A stretch of DNA of 64,000 nt from Rhineura floridana. Its lineage: Eukaryota > Chordata > Lepidosauria > Squamata > Rhineuridae. Where the stretch lies: NCBI RefSeq assembly GCF_030035675.1, contig NC_084482.1:218015943-218079942 (forward strand), written 5' to 3'. Under the pieces are notes generated by a model. It was not told where the DNA came from. It ran no database searches and was given only the letters and a program-made list of their open reading frames with translations. Positions 21,361 through 32,314 of this stretch are shown here, in pieces (position 1 is the stretch's first letter; the number at the start of each line of letters is the position of its first letter). The position numbers and the translations under genes were made by a program.

Positions 21361-24300
21361 CCCTCCCTTCCTCCCAGCAGGAGTCCATATAGTGCAGGGG
21401 TGGGAACTGGCAGTCTAGGGTGCCTCCTCCTCTACATGCTGAAGATGAATTTTGGAACCCTGGTTTGCAGCTGGCCAGGCTGCATGGTAGGCCATGGGCA
21501 GAAGGCTCAGAAGCTCAAAAGGGCTCCCCACTAGCCCTACGCAGCTTTATCACCCTCAATATCAACCTCGCTGATAGCTTTTTAGTGTTGCTTGGGCAGT
21601 GCTACTGAACGGGAGCCCAGTGTGGCTCCAATCCACAGCAGCTGTCTGCCATTTTAATTTACCCAACATGCAACACCCTGCCCCACAGAGGTATGATATT
21701 TTAGGCCACTGGTAAAATTGGGAGGGAGGATGCATGGTAACAATCAATTCATGTTTCACACATGTGCATCCCAGTTGGATTTTATTTTCAGCTTGAAAGC
21801 TGTGGAATGTTCTGGGTGTTGTGGTATCTGATATAAAAAGTCACTCTTCCAGTCCTCTGCCTACCCCCACTCTTATTAATAACATTCTGATGTTGACATC
21901 CCCTTGATGCTCCAAAAAGAGGTTTCCCTGCCATGATGTTCTCCATCAGAAGTGATTGACTGAAAAAAATAGAGTCTGGAGCAACTTGGGGTCCCTGGAA
22001 CTAAAGATCCTATTCAGTCTTTTTGAAACTCTATGAACCATTTCCATAGGCACAAATGCTCTTAACAATTTCCCCTTCATGCACCTTCTTCTCTTTATGA
22101 TTAGACTGTGCCTCAGTCCAGGTGTACCGAAAGCTGTCGCCCTGGATATGTCAAGGTGGCTAAAGAAGGAGAGCCAGTATGCTGCTATGCTTGCTCTCCA
22201 TGTGCCAAAGGGACCGTCTCCACTCAGGAAGGTGGGTGACCCCAAGTCAAGGGGGATTCCATGGGAGAACAGAAATAGGACAAAGGTTTACTTTCTTGGC
22301 TACTGCGTATTTAATTCACAAGACCAAAAAGGGAGAGGGTTTGTTGGATGCTACCCATACCTTACACTGCTTGTGTGGTTTTAATCACAGCCTCCATACT
22401 CTGCTTTACATGTGACTGGGACATACTAATATTTAAATACCTACGTCTGATTCTACTCTGGTTATTCTGGACCATAAGCTTACATTCCTCAGTAATGAAT
22501 TTGCTAGGCACTTCCAGGATAAAATTTCTAGCATCCACCAGGACTTAGACTCCAGTGTTATAGCAGGTGAATCAAGCGAGGTATCCAGAGCACAGCCTTG
22601 TCCCGATTTCTTGGATGAGTTTTGGTTGGTACAGCTTGAGGATGTTGACAAGGTTCTTGGACAGGTTCATGCAACCACTTCTGTGCTGGATCCTTGCCCT
22701 TCTTGGCTAATAAAAGCTAGCAGGGAAGGAAGAGCCGGCTGGGCCAGGGAAGTGATTAATGCCTCTCTGTGAGAGGGGGTGGTCCCTGGCTGCCTGAAAG
22801 AGGCAGTAGTGAGACCACTCCTGAAGAGGCCCTCCCTGAACCCAGAAAATCTTAATAACTATAGGCCGGTAGCAAATGTTCCATTCCTGGGCAAGGTCCT
22901 GGAACAAGTGGTGGCAGGCCAGCTCCAGACACTCTTGGATGAGACTGATTATCTGGATCCATTTCAGTCAGATTTCAGGCCTGGTTTTGGCACAGAAACA
23001 GCCTTGGTTGCCCTGTATGATGACCTTTGTCAGAAGAGAGACAGGGGGAGTGTGACTCTGTTGATTCTCCTTGATCTCTCAGCAGCTTTCGATACAATTG
23101 ACCATGGTATCCTTCTGGGAAGACTGGCTGAGTTGGGAGTAGGAGGGACTGCATGGAGGTGGTTCCGCTCCTACTTGGCAGGTTGGCTCCAGAAGGTGGG
23201 ATTTGAGAACATTACTCGGCACCCTGGACTCTCCAGTAAGGGGTTCCGCAGGGGTCAGTTCTGGCCCCCATGGTGTTCAACATCTACATGAAACTGTTGG
23301 GTGCAGTCATCCAGAGCTTTGGAGTGCAGTGCCATCAGTATGCTGATGACACACAGCTCTATTTCTCCTTTTCATCTTCTTCAGGAGAGGCTGTCAATGT
23401 GCTGAACTGGTGCCTGGCTGCAACAATGGACTGGATGAGGGCTAATAAACTGAGGCACAATCCAGACAAGACTGAGATGCTGCTAGTGGGTGGTTCTTCT
23501 GACCAGATGGTGGATGTTCAACCTGTCCTGGATGGGGTTGCACTCCCCGTGAAGGAGCAGGTTCGTAGCTTGGGGGTTCTCCTAGAACCATCTCTGTCAC
23601 TTGAGGCTCAGGTAGCCTCGGTGGCATGGAGTGTCTTCTACCAACTTTGTTTGGTGGCCCAGCTATGCCCCTATCTGGACAGGGATAACCTGGCTTCAGT
23701 TGTTGATGCTCTGGTAACCTCCAAGTTAGATTACTGTAATGCGCTCTACGTGGGCGTGCCTTTGAAGATGGTTTGGAAACTGCAGCTTGTGCAAAATGCA
23801 GCAGGCAGATTGGTAATGGACCAGATGGTTCCAACATATAAAACCAATTCTGGACCACTTGCATTGGCTCCCTGTATGTTTCCAAGCTCTATTCAAGGTG
23901 CTGGTTTTAACCTATAAAGCCTTACACAGCTTGATGAGGTGCACCTGGCACCAAGCCTCTTATCTTTTTGGTGCCAGGTTAAGACTTTCCTCTTCTTCCA
24001 GACATTTTAGTATTTTAGCATGTGTTTTTAAAATTGTTTTTAAAAATGTGTTTTTAAATTTGTATATTTGTTTTTAATTGTTGTAAACCTCCCAGAGAGC
24101 TTTGGCTATGGGGCGGTATGCAAATGTAATAAATAAATAAATTCCTAAGCATCTCTTTTATGGAATGCAGCACAACACAGAATGTTATGGTTATCAGCTT
24201 GAAATTACTGAAGGCCTCTCCTCTTCTTTTCAGATGCAGACCACTGCACCAAATGCCCAGAAGATCAGCATCCAAACAAGGACCAAGGTCAATGTATCCC

Positions 24301-25144
24301 CAAGACTATCACCTTCCTGGCCTGTGAAGACTCTTTGGGGACCCTCCTGGCTTCCTTTGCCTTCTTCTTGTCCTTAGCCACAGGCTTTGTGTTAGGAATC
24401 TTCATTAAGTTCCTAGAAACTCCCATAGTCAAAGCCAACAACCAGTACCTCTCCTACATCTTCCTTGTCTGCCTCCTCCTTTCAATTTTGTCTTCATTCC
24501 TGTTCATTGGCCGGCCAAGGAAAGTGACCTGCCTTCTTCGACAAACAGCCTTCAGCATCATCTTCTCAGTTGCCATCTCTTCTGTGTTGGCAAAAATCAT
24601 CACTGTGGTGCTTGCCTTCCTGGCCCCAAAGCCAGGGAGCAGAGTGAAAAGATGGCTGGGAAAGGGTCTGGCTAACTCCATTGTCATTTCCTGTTCCAGT
24701 GTCCAAGTTGTCATCTGCACCATTTGGCTGGATGTCTCTCCCCCATTCCCAGACTCTGACATGCATTCCCAGCCTGAAGAGATCATCCTCCAATGCAACG
24801 AAGGGTCCACTGCCATGTTTTATGTTTCCCTTGGCTACATGGGCTTCCTGGCTGCCATCTGCTTCACCGTGGCTTTCCGAGCCAGGAAGCTGCCTGGGGC
24901 CTTCAATGAAGCCAAGTTAATCACCTTCAGCATGCTGGTCTTCTGCAGTGTTTGGGTCTCCTTTGTGCCCACCTACCTGAGCACGAAGGGGAAATACATG
25001 GTAGTTGTGCAGGTCTTCTCCATCTTGGCCTCCAGTGCTGGGCTTCTGGGCTGCATCTTCATTCCCAAGTGCTATATCATTATACTCAGGCCTGATCTGA
25101 ATACAAAGGAGCATTTAACAACAGAAAGTAAAGGTGGCATCTGA
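19201..25144 (+). CDS. V2R-B: vomeronasal type-2 receptor, exons 3-6 only (headless)
   Basis: A second V2R, on the plus strand. Exons 19201-20010, 20703-20930, 22105-22231 and 24234-25144 (810, 228, 127, 911 nt) match exons 3-6 of V2R-C in length and phase. They translate without a stop to ...LTTESKGGI. No exon 1 (signal peptide) or exon 2 (TIQEINRDP-like) is recognisable between 10.1 and 19.2 kb; Bov-B copies, a solo LTR and CR1 pieces fill that stretch. Without a signal peptide the product could not reach the membrane in the usual way, so this is either a recent pseudogene or a gene using unseen alternative first exons. Intron 4 carries a tRNA-derived SINE at its donor, and intron 5 an L2 insertion of about 1.7 kb. 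Confidence 0.8.
20703..20930 (+). CDS. V2R-B exon 4
   Basis: A 228-nt open exon, [10 protein letters not shown] to VWPKWFNK, with [15 protein letters not shown] as the V2R signature. The donor is GTAAGG, followed at once by a SINE; V2R-A and V2R-C have GTAGGG and GTAGGA here. W replaces the Q seen in A and C four residues before the exon end. Confidence 0.88.
20937..21237 (-). mobile_element. tRNA-derived SINE at the V2R-B intron 4 donor
   Basis: Same family as 8403-8710. Its tail (plus strand GGTAAAGGTGTCCCCGCACT) lies within about ten bases of the end of exon 4. Compared with V2R-C, about ten intron bases after the donor are missing here and intron homology resumes with TTCCA(C/A)...CATCTGTTAAG. 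No clean target duplication is visible. Confidence 0.88.
21322..21360 (+). repeat. (ATT)n microsatellite
   Basis: About 13 ATT units, with CCTCCC...AGCAGGAG next to it, as in an L2 tail read in reverse. Confidence 0.8.
22105..22231 (+). CDS. V2R-B exon 5 (cysteine-rich NCD3G)
   Basis: A 127-nt exon after a TGATTAG acceptor, encoding [20 protein letters not shown] and then the CCYACSPC cluster. This is the cysteine-rich NCD3G linker that couples the Venus-flytrap domain to the seven-helix bundle in class C receptors. It ends in phase 1 before a GTGGGT donor and matches V2R-C exon 5 in length. Confidence 0.88.
22480..24143 (+). mobile_element. L2 LINE, 5'-truncated, in V2R-B intron 5
   Basis: It encodes the L2 reverse transcriptase in two frames that meet near 23270-23290: [34 protein letters not shown], then [15 protein letters not shown] and [14 protein letters not shown]. 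It ends AATAAATAAATAAAT. Intron homology to V2R-C breaks at about 22480 and returns at 24144, fixing the ends. Confidence 0.88.
24234..25144 (+). CDS. V2R-B exon 6 (seven-transmembrane domain)
   Basis: A 911-nt terminal exon in phase with exon 5. It starts with the last NCD3G cysteines ([12 protein letters not shown]), then seven hydrophobic helices with class C V2R motifs: [47 protein letters not shown] and [13 protein letters not shown]. It ends ...KGGI and a stop at 25142-25144. The exon is fully open and close to V2R-C exon 6, so any loss of function is recent or lies elsewhere. No AATAAA is seen just downstream. Confidence 0.92.
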
Positions 25145-25756
25145 TTCTTACAATATTCCGTTATGAAACCCACATACTTGTCTTGGGAATACAGCTCTTT
25201 ACATATAAATCTCTCTGCATTTTGCATACATTATGAATGATGAAAATGCATAATAAGCTTGCCACGATCACAGCCTTTTGAGATGCAATGTTTTAGACGT
25301 GTTGCTTTATCACAGTCTTATCCCACTAGATATTTCATCAGCCACACTGGTGTCATGATGATAATGTTCATCCGGGGTCACCCTGACTGTATTTGGGCAG
25401 TCTTAACTTCTAGCAAATATTGTGCACTATCAGCATTGTGTTAACATCATCATCTTGTGTTCAGTTGCATGACACTTTTACACAAAATTGTGCCCAATGC
25501 GGATCATGGATGCAGAGAGTGGAAAAAGCGGCACAAAGTATCAAACTAAAGAGAACAGGCCCCAGTGCTTCCTGGTGAAAGGCTTTTATTTGAACTCAGA
25601 GTGAAATACTCCTTCTTCAGAAGCTATAAAAAGAGATCATAGACAACATAAATATAATGACCGGATAATATTCACTCGTGCAAAGATGTTTACATAACAT
25701 GAATCCAAATAAAATAATAACACAAAGTGTAGGTCATCATAGACTGTGGCTGTGTT
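25145..25756. other. No gene recognised; 3' flank of V2R-B
   Basis: No canonical polyadenylation signal is obvious close to the stop, and no repeat can be named. Confidence 0.4.
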
Positions 25757-26548
25757 TTGTTGTTGTTATGTGCCTCCAAGTTGACTGTGACTTATGGCGA
25801 CCCTATGAATCAGCGACCTCCAAGAGCATCTGTCATGAACCACCCTGCTCAGATCTTGTAAGTTCAGGTCTGTGGCTTCCTTGATGGAACCAATCCATCT
25901 CTTGTTTGGCCTTCCTCTTTTTCTACTCCCTTCTGTTTTTCCCAGCATGATTGTCTTTTTCTAGTTAATCATGTCTTCTCATGATGTGTCCAAAGTATGA
26001 TAACCTCAGTTTCATCATTTTAGCTTCTAGTGATAGCTCTGGTTTAATTTGTTCTAACACCCAATTATCTGTCTTTTTCACAGTCCATGGTATGCGCAAA
26101 ACTCTCCTCCAACACCACATTTCAAATGAGTTGATCTTTCCCTTATCCGCTTTTTTCACTGTCCAACTTTCACATCCATAAATGGAGATCGGGAATACCA
26201 TGGACTGAATTAATGATCCTGACTTTAGTGTTCAGTGATACATCTTTACATTTGAGGACCTTTTCTAGTTCTCTCACAGCTGCCCTCCCAAGTCCTAGCC
26301 TTCTTCTGATTTCTTGACTATTGTCTCCATTTTGGTTAATGACTGTGCCGAGGTATTGATAATCCTTGACAAGTTCAATGTCCTCATTGTCAACTTTAAA
26401 GTTACATAAATCTTCTGTTGTCATTACTTTAGTCTTCTTGACATTCATCTGTAATCCCGGTTTTGTGCTTTCCTCTAACTTTCATCAGCATTCATTTCAA
26501 ATCATTACTGGTTTCTGCTAGTAGTATCGTATCGTCTGCATATCTTAA
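25757..26548 (-). mobile_element. Bov-B LINE 3' fragment, part of a duplicated composite
   Basis: The minus strand encodes [20 protein letters not shown] to [19 protein letters not shown] and ends in the (GTT)n tail. It shares private changes with 61949-62745, such as a few extra bases around GAATTAATGATCC, and both are cut at the same point and joined to the same MITE. Confidence 0.9.
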
Positions 26549-26552
26549 ATTA

Positions 26553-26683
26553 AAAGAATCCTGGGAACTGTAGTTTTCCCCTCACAGAGCTACAACCCTC
26601 AACACCTTTAACAAACTACAGTTCCCAGGATTCTTTTTTGAGGGGAGGGGATATACTTTAAATATATTCTATGTATGCGGCCT
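26553..26683. mobile_element. MITE (AGAATCCTGGGAACTGTAG ends)
   Basis: A foldback with AAAAGAATCCTGGGAACTGTAG and its inverse, followed by a short TTTAAATATATTC arm. One outer arm seems truncated at the Bov-B junction. The same family occurs at 59843-59996. Confidence 0.75.
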
Positions 26684-28220
26684 GTGTCAACACTTTTTAT
26701 CAAATAAAAATGAAGGAATATTCAACCATTGCACTCGGTTTTGGACGTAATTGTGAGAACGCTACCGAGCGGCCTTGAAGATCATACTGCAGCTGGGGAT
26801 TTGAGTTTCAACTTGCTCGCAAGCTTAGAGCTGTGTTTGCAACTGAAAAGCAATTGTAACTGGAAGCAACTTAAAAGGAGCATTACAAGGAGTATCTCAA
26901 GTGATAGGACAAGATTATTAGTCATAATGACAACTACAGTTATAGCATTTGAGAAATAAGACAATATAAGGTTGCTATTCACCTTTTGACTCTTGAACTA
27001 TTCCTGTCCTCTGAAGTAAACATTTCTGTCCTCTGAAGTAAACACTGCCGGTGAATATCTGTGAGAAAATATATGTGAGAAACTTTTCAGTAAGCCTGTA
27101 TTTTATCATCTATGACTCAGCAACTCTGAGTTGAAGAGGAAGCCAATTTAATATTACCCAACAAGAGAACTGACACAGGACAGCTGTGTTGCTTTACGGC
27201 GGCCATTGTTTGGCTGGGTTATATTAGTGAGATTCTGTGGAAAACCTGCTCTTCCTCTGCTTCAGCTGATACTGGCTCACCATTACAAATTCAGGCTTTA
27301 AGAGATATAACCATCTACAGATATTCGAGAACATCTGTAAGGAGAGATACCCATCAAATAACATCTATATATGAGAGATACAGCTAGTGGATATTAATCA
27401 TCTAACTGGAACCACGAAATTGCCCTGTTTTTGGCATCTCCACGACTGGCCAGGCTACTATGAGGATTGTATTATCATATTTAGAGCAGCGCAGGCCCCT
27501 AAAGACAGCTGCCACACCATGAATTGAATCTGGTGGTGGCCAGGAAGAAGGTGACATCCCCAGCAGGTGAAACCCTTTCATTGGCTGCTAGTCAAAAAAA
27601 CCGCTACACAGGAATTTCCATCTACTGCTCCGACCTACCAGCTGGAGAGAAGTGACTTGTAGCGGAGAATTGGATGCCTGTTGGACTTAAGATATTCTGG
27701 TGCTGTTTTGGGGTGGGGGGCTTGCCTGATTGGCGGATAAGGAAGGGGCATGTGCAGACCAGAGGGGGGTACCGTGGGGAGGGTGGGGAGCCACAATATT
27801 AAAAGGCTAGGTGGCAGATCCTGGAAAGGTGCGGGTGGCAGGCCGTGCCAGTTTAGGGGAACAAGGGATAGATGCATAATATCCATTCCGGGCCTGTCCA
27901 TAACCAGAAGATAACTGGGGGACGCAGGACTCCATCTGACCTTCGACTGCTGTTATGTAACGCCAGGTCTGTGGCCCAAAAAACAACGCTCATCCATGAT
28001 ATGATTCTGGATGAGAACGCAGACCTGATGTGTATTACGGAGACCTGGCTGGATGAGGCCTCAGCTCCTACGCTTGAGGCCATGTGTCCAGCTGGTTTCC
28101 GATACGCATAGCAGCCGAGGGTTGGTAGGCGGGGAGGGGGAGTGGCAGTCATCTATCGGGGGTCCTTGGTTTTCGTCAGACCCCCTCTCCATGAGACCAA
28201 GTTTGTTGACTGCATGTACT

Positions 28221-28475
28221 TCCCTGAATGTATTCCGCCAAGCTTTGAAGACCTGGCTCTTCAGACAGGCCTTTGGGACTTACGGGGAGGGTTAAATTTT
28301 TACGACGAATAGCCTACTACTCTGTACTGGAACTGTTTTATTGTTTTATTGTTATATTGTATTTTATGATGTATTTTATTATGATGTAATGTATTGTTGT
28401 TAAATTGTACGTCGCCTAGAGTGGCCATTGGCCAGATAGGCGACCCACAAATTAAATTATTATTATTATTATTAT
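28221..28475 (+). mobile_element. L2 3' end nested inside the L2 endonuclease
   Basis: Starts in the L2 C-terminal codons (SLNVFRQALKTWLFRQAFG), has the 3' hairpin and (ATT)n. TACT occurs on both sides (28217-28220, 28476-28479), and removing it restores a continuous L2 codon series VDCMYWRLGPKG. Confidence 0.88.
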
Positions 28476-28929
28476 TACTGGAGGTTGGGCCCAAAGGGCA
28501 GTTTAGGGATTCTACTTGTGTACCGCCCACCCCGCTGCACAGCAGACTCCCTGACCGAGGTGCTTGAGGTGATCTCGGGCGTGTGGATGCTCTCCCCCAG
28601 CCTACTGGTTTTGGGGGACTTTAATGTGCACGCCGAGGCCGTCCTCACTGGAGCCCCTCGAGATTTCATGGAAACCATGACTTCCTGGGAACTGCACCTC
28701 AGTAATACGGGGCCCACCCATGTAGCTGGTCATGCTCTTGACCTTGTGTTTGTCTTGGGAGGGGAGGGAAATGATCTGGAAATGGGGACTGTTGTTTCCA
28801 ACCCCGTGTCATGGTCAGATCACTACCTGGTGAATATGGACCTCTTAATGCCACACACCCTCCGCAGGGGACAAGGATCTATTAGGATGGTCCGTCCCAG
28901 ACGCCTGATGGATCCTAAAGGATTCCTGA

Positions 28930-31014
28930 ATGCGCTGGGAGATTTGGAGCCAGCTGAAGGTGATGGAGTGGAATAGGGAGATCACTAGGGCAGTAGACCG
29001 GGTGGCTCCGAAACGTCCTCTCCCCCTGAATAGAACTCAGATAGCACCCTGGTATACACCACGGTTGCGGGGTCTGAGACAGGAGGTGAGACAACTAGAG
29101 CGCCGGTGGTGGAAATCTCGCTCTGAAGATGATCGGACACTGGTTAGAGCAGCAATAGCTGCCTACCAGGTGGCCACAAAGGCAACAAAGAGGGAATTAT
29201 TTACTGCCTCTATTGCGTCCGCAGAGTGCTGCCCCAGGAGGTTGTTCCAAGTGGTCCGAAGCCTGGTCGGTCCAGTTGCTCAGGAACCCATGGAACACTC
29301 TAAAGCCTTCTGTGACACATTTGCTAAACACTTTGCCGATAAAATCGAGCGCCTGAAGAGCATGACTCCATATGCCGTGGATACAGGAAGTGAGCCAGAG
29401 TCGGCCAGTTGCATTCCGGTTAAATGGTGGGATCGCTTTCAGCCTCTTCCCTCTGAGGAAGTGGACAAGGTGCTCTCTACTGTGAAGCCAACCACCTGTC
29501 TGTTTGATCCTTGCCCTTCATGGCTCATTATGAGCTGTAAAGAGAAGCTGAGCGAAGGGATCAAGGCAGTGGTAAATGCATCCTTGGAAGAGGGTGCAAT
29601 GCCATCAGCCCTCAAGGTGGCAGTAACAAAGCCTATCTTGAAAAAGCCCTCCTTGGATCCCCAAGAGTTGAATAACTTCCGCCCAGTCTCTAACCTACCA
29701 TTCTTGGGCAATGTGATTGAGCGAGTGGTGGCCAAACAGTTACAGACACACTTGGATGAAGCAGATTATCTTGATCCATTCCAGTCGGGCTTCAGGACTG
29801 GACATGGAACTGAAACAGCCTTGGTCGCTCTGGTGGATGATATGAGGAAGGCGTTGGATAGGGGAGAATATACCTTCCTCGTCCTCCTGGACCTCTCAGC
29901 GGCGTTCAATACCGTTGACCACAGTATCCTTTTAGATCGCCTGGAGGGATTAGGAATAGGGGACATTGTTTTACGGTGGCTCCGTTCCTATCTTTCAGAC
30001 AGGCACCAACGGGTGGCATTGGGGGATGAAGTTTCAGACCCTTGGCCTCTTAATTGTGGAGTCCCACAGGGTTCTATCCTCTCCCCCATGCTATTCAACA
30101 TCTATGTAAAGCCACTGGGGGCCATCATCAGGAGATTTGGGCTGCAGTGTCACCAATATGCGGATGACACTCAGTTCTATCTCTCGTTTAAATCATCACC
30201 AGAGTTGGCTGTGAACACCGTGTCCAAGTGCCTGGAAGCCATAAGTGGATGGATGGGAAGGAATAGGCTGAAACTAAACCCCGATAAGACCGAGGTGTTA
30301 CTCGTGGGAGACAAGAGAAGGTTAGGAGATATTGACCTGGTGTTCAATGGGGTAAGATTACCCCTGAAAGACCAGGTACGCAGCCTTGGGGTCATTCTTG
30401 ACTCCCAGCTGTCCATGGAGGCTCAGATTTCGGCAGTGAGCCGGGCAGCTTGGTATCAATTACATCTAATACGGAGGCTGCAACCCTACCTTCCTATCCA
30501 CCTGATCCCACGGGTGATACATGCCCTGGTCTCCTCCCGCTTAGACTACTGTAATGCGCTCTATGTGGGGTTACCCTTGAAAACGGTCCGGAAATTACAG
30601 CTGATACGGAATGCAGCTGCACGTTTGATTACAAACAGCCGTCACTGTGATCATATTACTCCAGTGTTAATAGATCTACACTGGCTGCCAGTTGTTTACC
30701 GGGCTCAATTCAAGGTGTTGGTGTTGACCTTTAAAGCCCTATACGGTTTCAGCCCAGTTTATCTGAAGGAGCGCCTCCAGCGTCACCAATTATGCCGCCC
30801 GACGAGATCAGCCATACAAGACCTTCTCTCGGTCCCACCAGTTAAAATAGCTAGGCTGGTGCGGACCAGAGAGAGGGCATTTTCGAATGTGGCCCCCACC
30901 CTCTGGAATTCCCTTCCTTTCGATCTTCGCCATGCCCCCTCCCTGATAGGTTTCCGCCGGGCCTTGAAGACCTGGCTGTTCAGGCAGGCCTACGGGATCT
31001 CTGGGGTGGATTAG
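28930..31014 (+). CDS. L2 reverse transcriptase frame, 694 codons, open
   Basis: The mobile-element frame described for the surrounding L2. It contains RT blocks 1-7, including the catalytic YADD, and the C-terminal conserved tail ([40 protein letters not shown]). It starts inside the ORF after a frame change, so the upstream endonuclease is not joined to it. Not a host gene. Confidence 0.85.
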   Translation: MRWEIWSQLKVMEWNREITRAVDRVAPKRPLPLNRTQIAPWYTPRLRGLRQEVRQLERRWWKSRSEDDRTLVRAAIAAYQVATKATKRELFTASIASAECCPRRLFQVVRSLVGPVAQEPMEHSKAFCDTFAKHFADKIERLKSMTPYAVDTGSEPESASCIPVKWWDRFQPLPSEEVDKVLSTVKPTTCLFDPCPSWLIMSCKEKLSEGIKAVVNASLEEGAMPSALKVAVTKPILKKPSLDPQELNNFRPVSNLPFLGNVIERVVAKQLQTHLDEADYLDPFQSGFRTGHGTETALVALVDDMRKALDRGEYTFLVLLDLSAAFNTVDHSILLDRLEGLGIGDIVLRWLRSYLSDRHQRVALGDEVSDPWPLNCGVPQGSILSPMLFNIYVKPLGAIIRRFGLQCHQYADDTQFYLSFKSSPELAVNTVSKCLEAISGWMGRNRLKLNPDKTEVLLVGDKRRLGDIDLVFNGVRLPLKDQVRSLGVILDSQLSMEAQISAVSRAAWYQLHLIRRLQPYLPIHLIPRVIHALVSSRLDYCNALYVGLPLKTVRKLQLIRNAAARLITNSRHCDHITPVLIDLHWLPVVYRAQFKVLVLTFKALYGFSPVYLKERLQRHQLCRPTRSAIQDLLSVPPVKIARLVRTRERAFSNVAPTLWNSLPFDLRHAPSLIGFRRALKTWLFRQAYGISGVD

Positions 31015-31199
31015 TTTTTAATGCTGTTATTAACTGGAAGGGTGGTGTTTAGATTAATTATTGATTGTGGTCCTCATTTGTTTTTATATTGTATTTTACT
31101 GTGTTATGTACGTCGCCTAGAGTGGCCGTTCATTCGGCCAGATAGGCGACTCATAAATAAAATTTTATTATTATTATTATTAACAAGCACAGCAAAGCT

Positions 31200-31445
31200 T
31201 ACTGAGCATGGCACATGTTACCAAATTCTTCCAAGCTACACAGGAAGTGGATTGGACTGTGAAAGACCAACCCAAATGGTGCTTGCATTTGTAGGGCAGT
31301 CCAATATCTCAGAGAGGGGGTCAGGTCTCCTGCTCCCCTGGTGCATTCACTACAGCTGCCCAATTTCCCTACTTTTTAAAGTTTGATAGAAATATCTGAG
31401 GGCTATAGGTACATTCTTAAACCGCAAGGTTTTTGCCTATTAGTG
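31200..31445 (+). repeat. Dispersed repeat, copy 1 of an inverted pair
   Basis: Aligns with the reverse strand of 38770-39048: CACATGTTACCAAATTCTTC, AGGAAGTGGATTGGACTGTG, TCTCCTGCTCCCCTGGTGCA. Family not recognised. Confidence 0.6.
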
Positions 31446-32314
31446 AATTGGGTTAAGTGTAGGATTAATTAGTCCAATATTCTGGTTGATTTCCATTTTG
31501 AGCTCCCTTTGCCCCCCCCCTTTTTTTTTTACCTATGCTCCTTTTGAAAAAAACAGCTTAACTTTGTTTCTGGGCTGGGCTGGTTTTTGAACACAATCCA
31601 GGGCTGGTTCACCTCCTATGTGGCTGAAGCTGATTGGAGCTACACTCCTGGTTGTTAAAGTGCCTGGGCTGACGTTGCCAAGCAGAAGAACTGGAGTTTA
31701 CCTGGCTGTTCCCCTCCCCTCAAGGAGACCACCGTAAAGCACTGGGAGGCCAGTGCTCTTGCTGTAGATGACCTGTAATGGGTGGTGACAGCAGAGGGAA
31801 AGATCAGGACAGGTTTCCAGGAGCTATGATGCTTCCTACAGGGTTGATGCTGAAAAAGCAGACTGCCTTATTGCTAAACACGGTATAGGGGAAACAGCAG
31901 AAAATGTCTTTTTGGTCACCACCCTTTGATATTCTGTGGGGTGGGGTGCCAAGAGAAGAATTCCCCCGATGATCTAAGTAAAGGGTTCCCAAACTGTGGT
32001 CTGTGGATAGAAATGCAGAATTGGTTTGGGTTAGGTTATACAGATATGGAAAATATGAATACCAATAATGCAATAAATATATAAAAATGTCTTGATATGG
32101 GTCAGCATGGGTGGGTATGTGAGTTTGGCCTGGGCCTTTACTCACAGGAGGATCAAGATATTCTTTTAGGATGTAAGTTTAGCATTAGGGAACCTCTGGC
32201 CCATAGGCCAAACTTGGCCCACCCCGTGTATTGCCAAATGCCTAGCCTGGGCAGGTACCAAGCCAATTAGTTTGACATTTCAAAAGGCAATGAACGTACT
32301 GGTGTTGAAGAAGT
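31446..32314. other. No gene recognised
   Basis: No supported coding region or nameable repeat. A poly-C/poly-T stretch lies at about 31511-31530. Confidence 0.5.

Larger units (their letters stand above)
26684..31180 (+). mobile_element. L2 LINE, nearly full length
   Basis: A 5' region (26684-27870) precedes an endonuclease domain (LLCNARSVAQKTTLIHDMIL, ITETWLDEAS, then LGDFNVHAE and SWSDHYLVNMDLL) and a reverse transcriptase. From 28930 to 31014 the RT frame is open for 694 codons, with [47 protein letters not shown] and an intact YADDTQF box. It ends with the L2 3' hairpin and (ATT)n. The defects seen are a TAG in the endonuclease part (28109-28111), a nested L2 insertion, and a frame change near 28970. 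Few lesions suggest a young copy. Confidence 0.9.
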
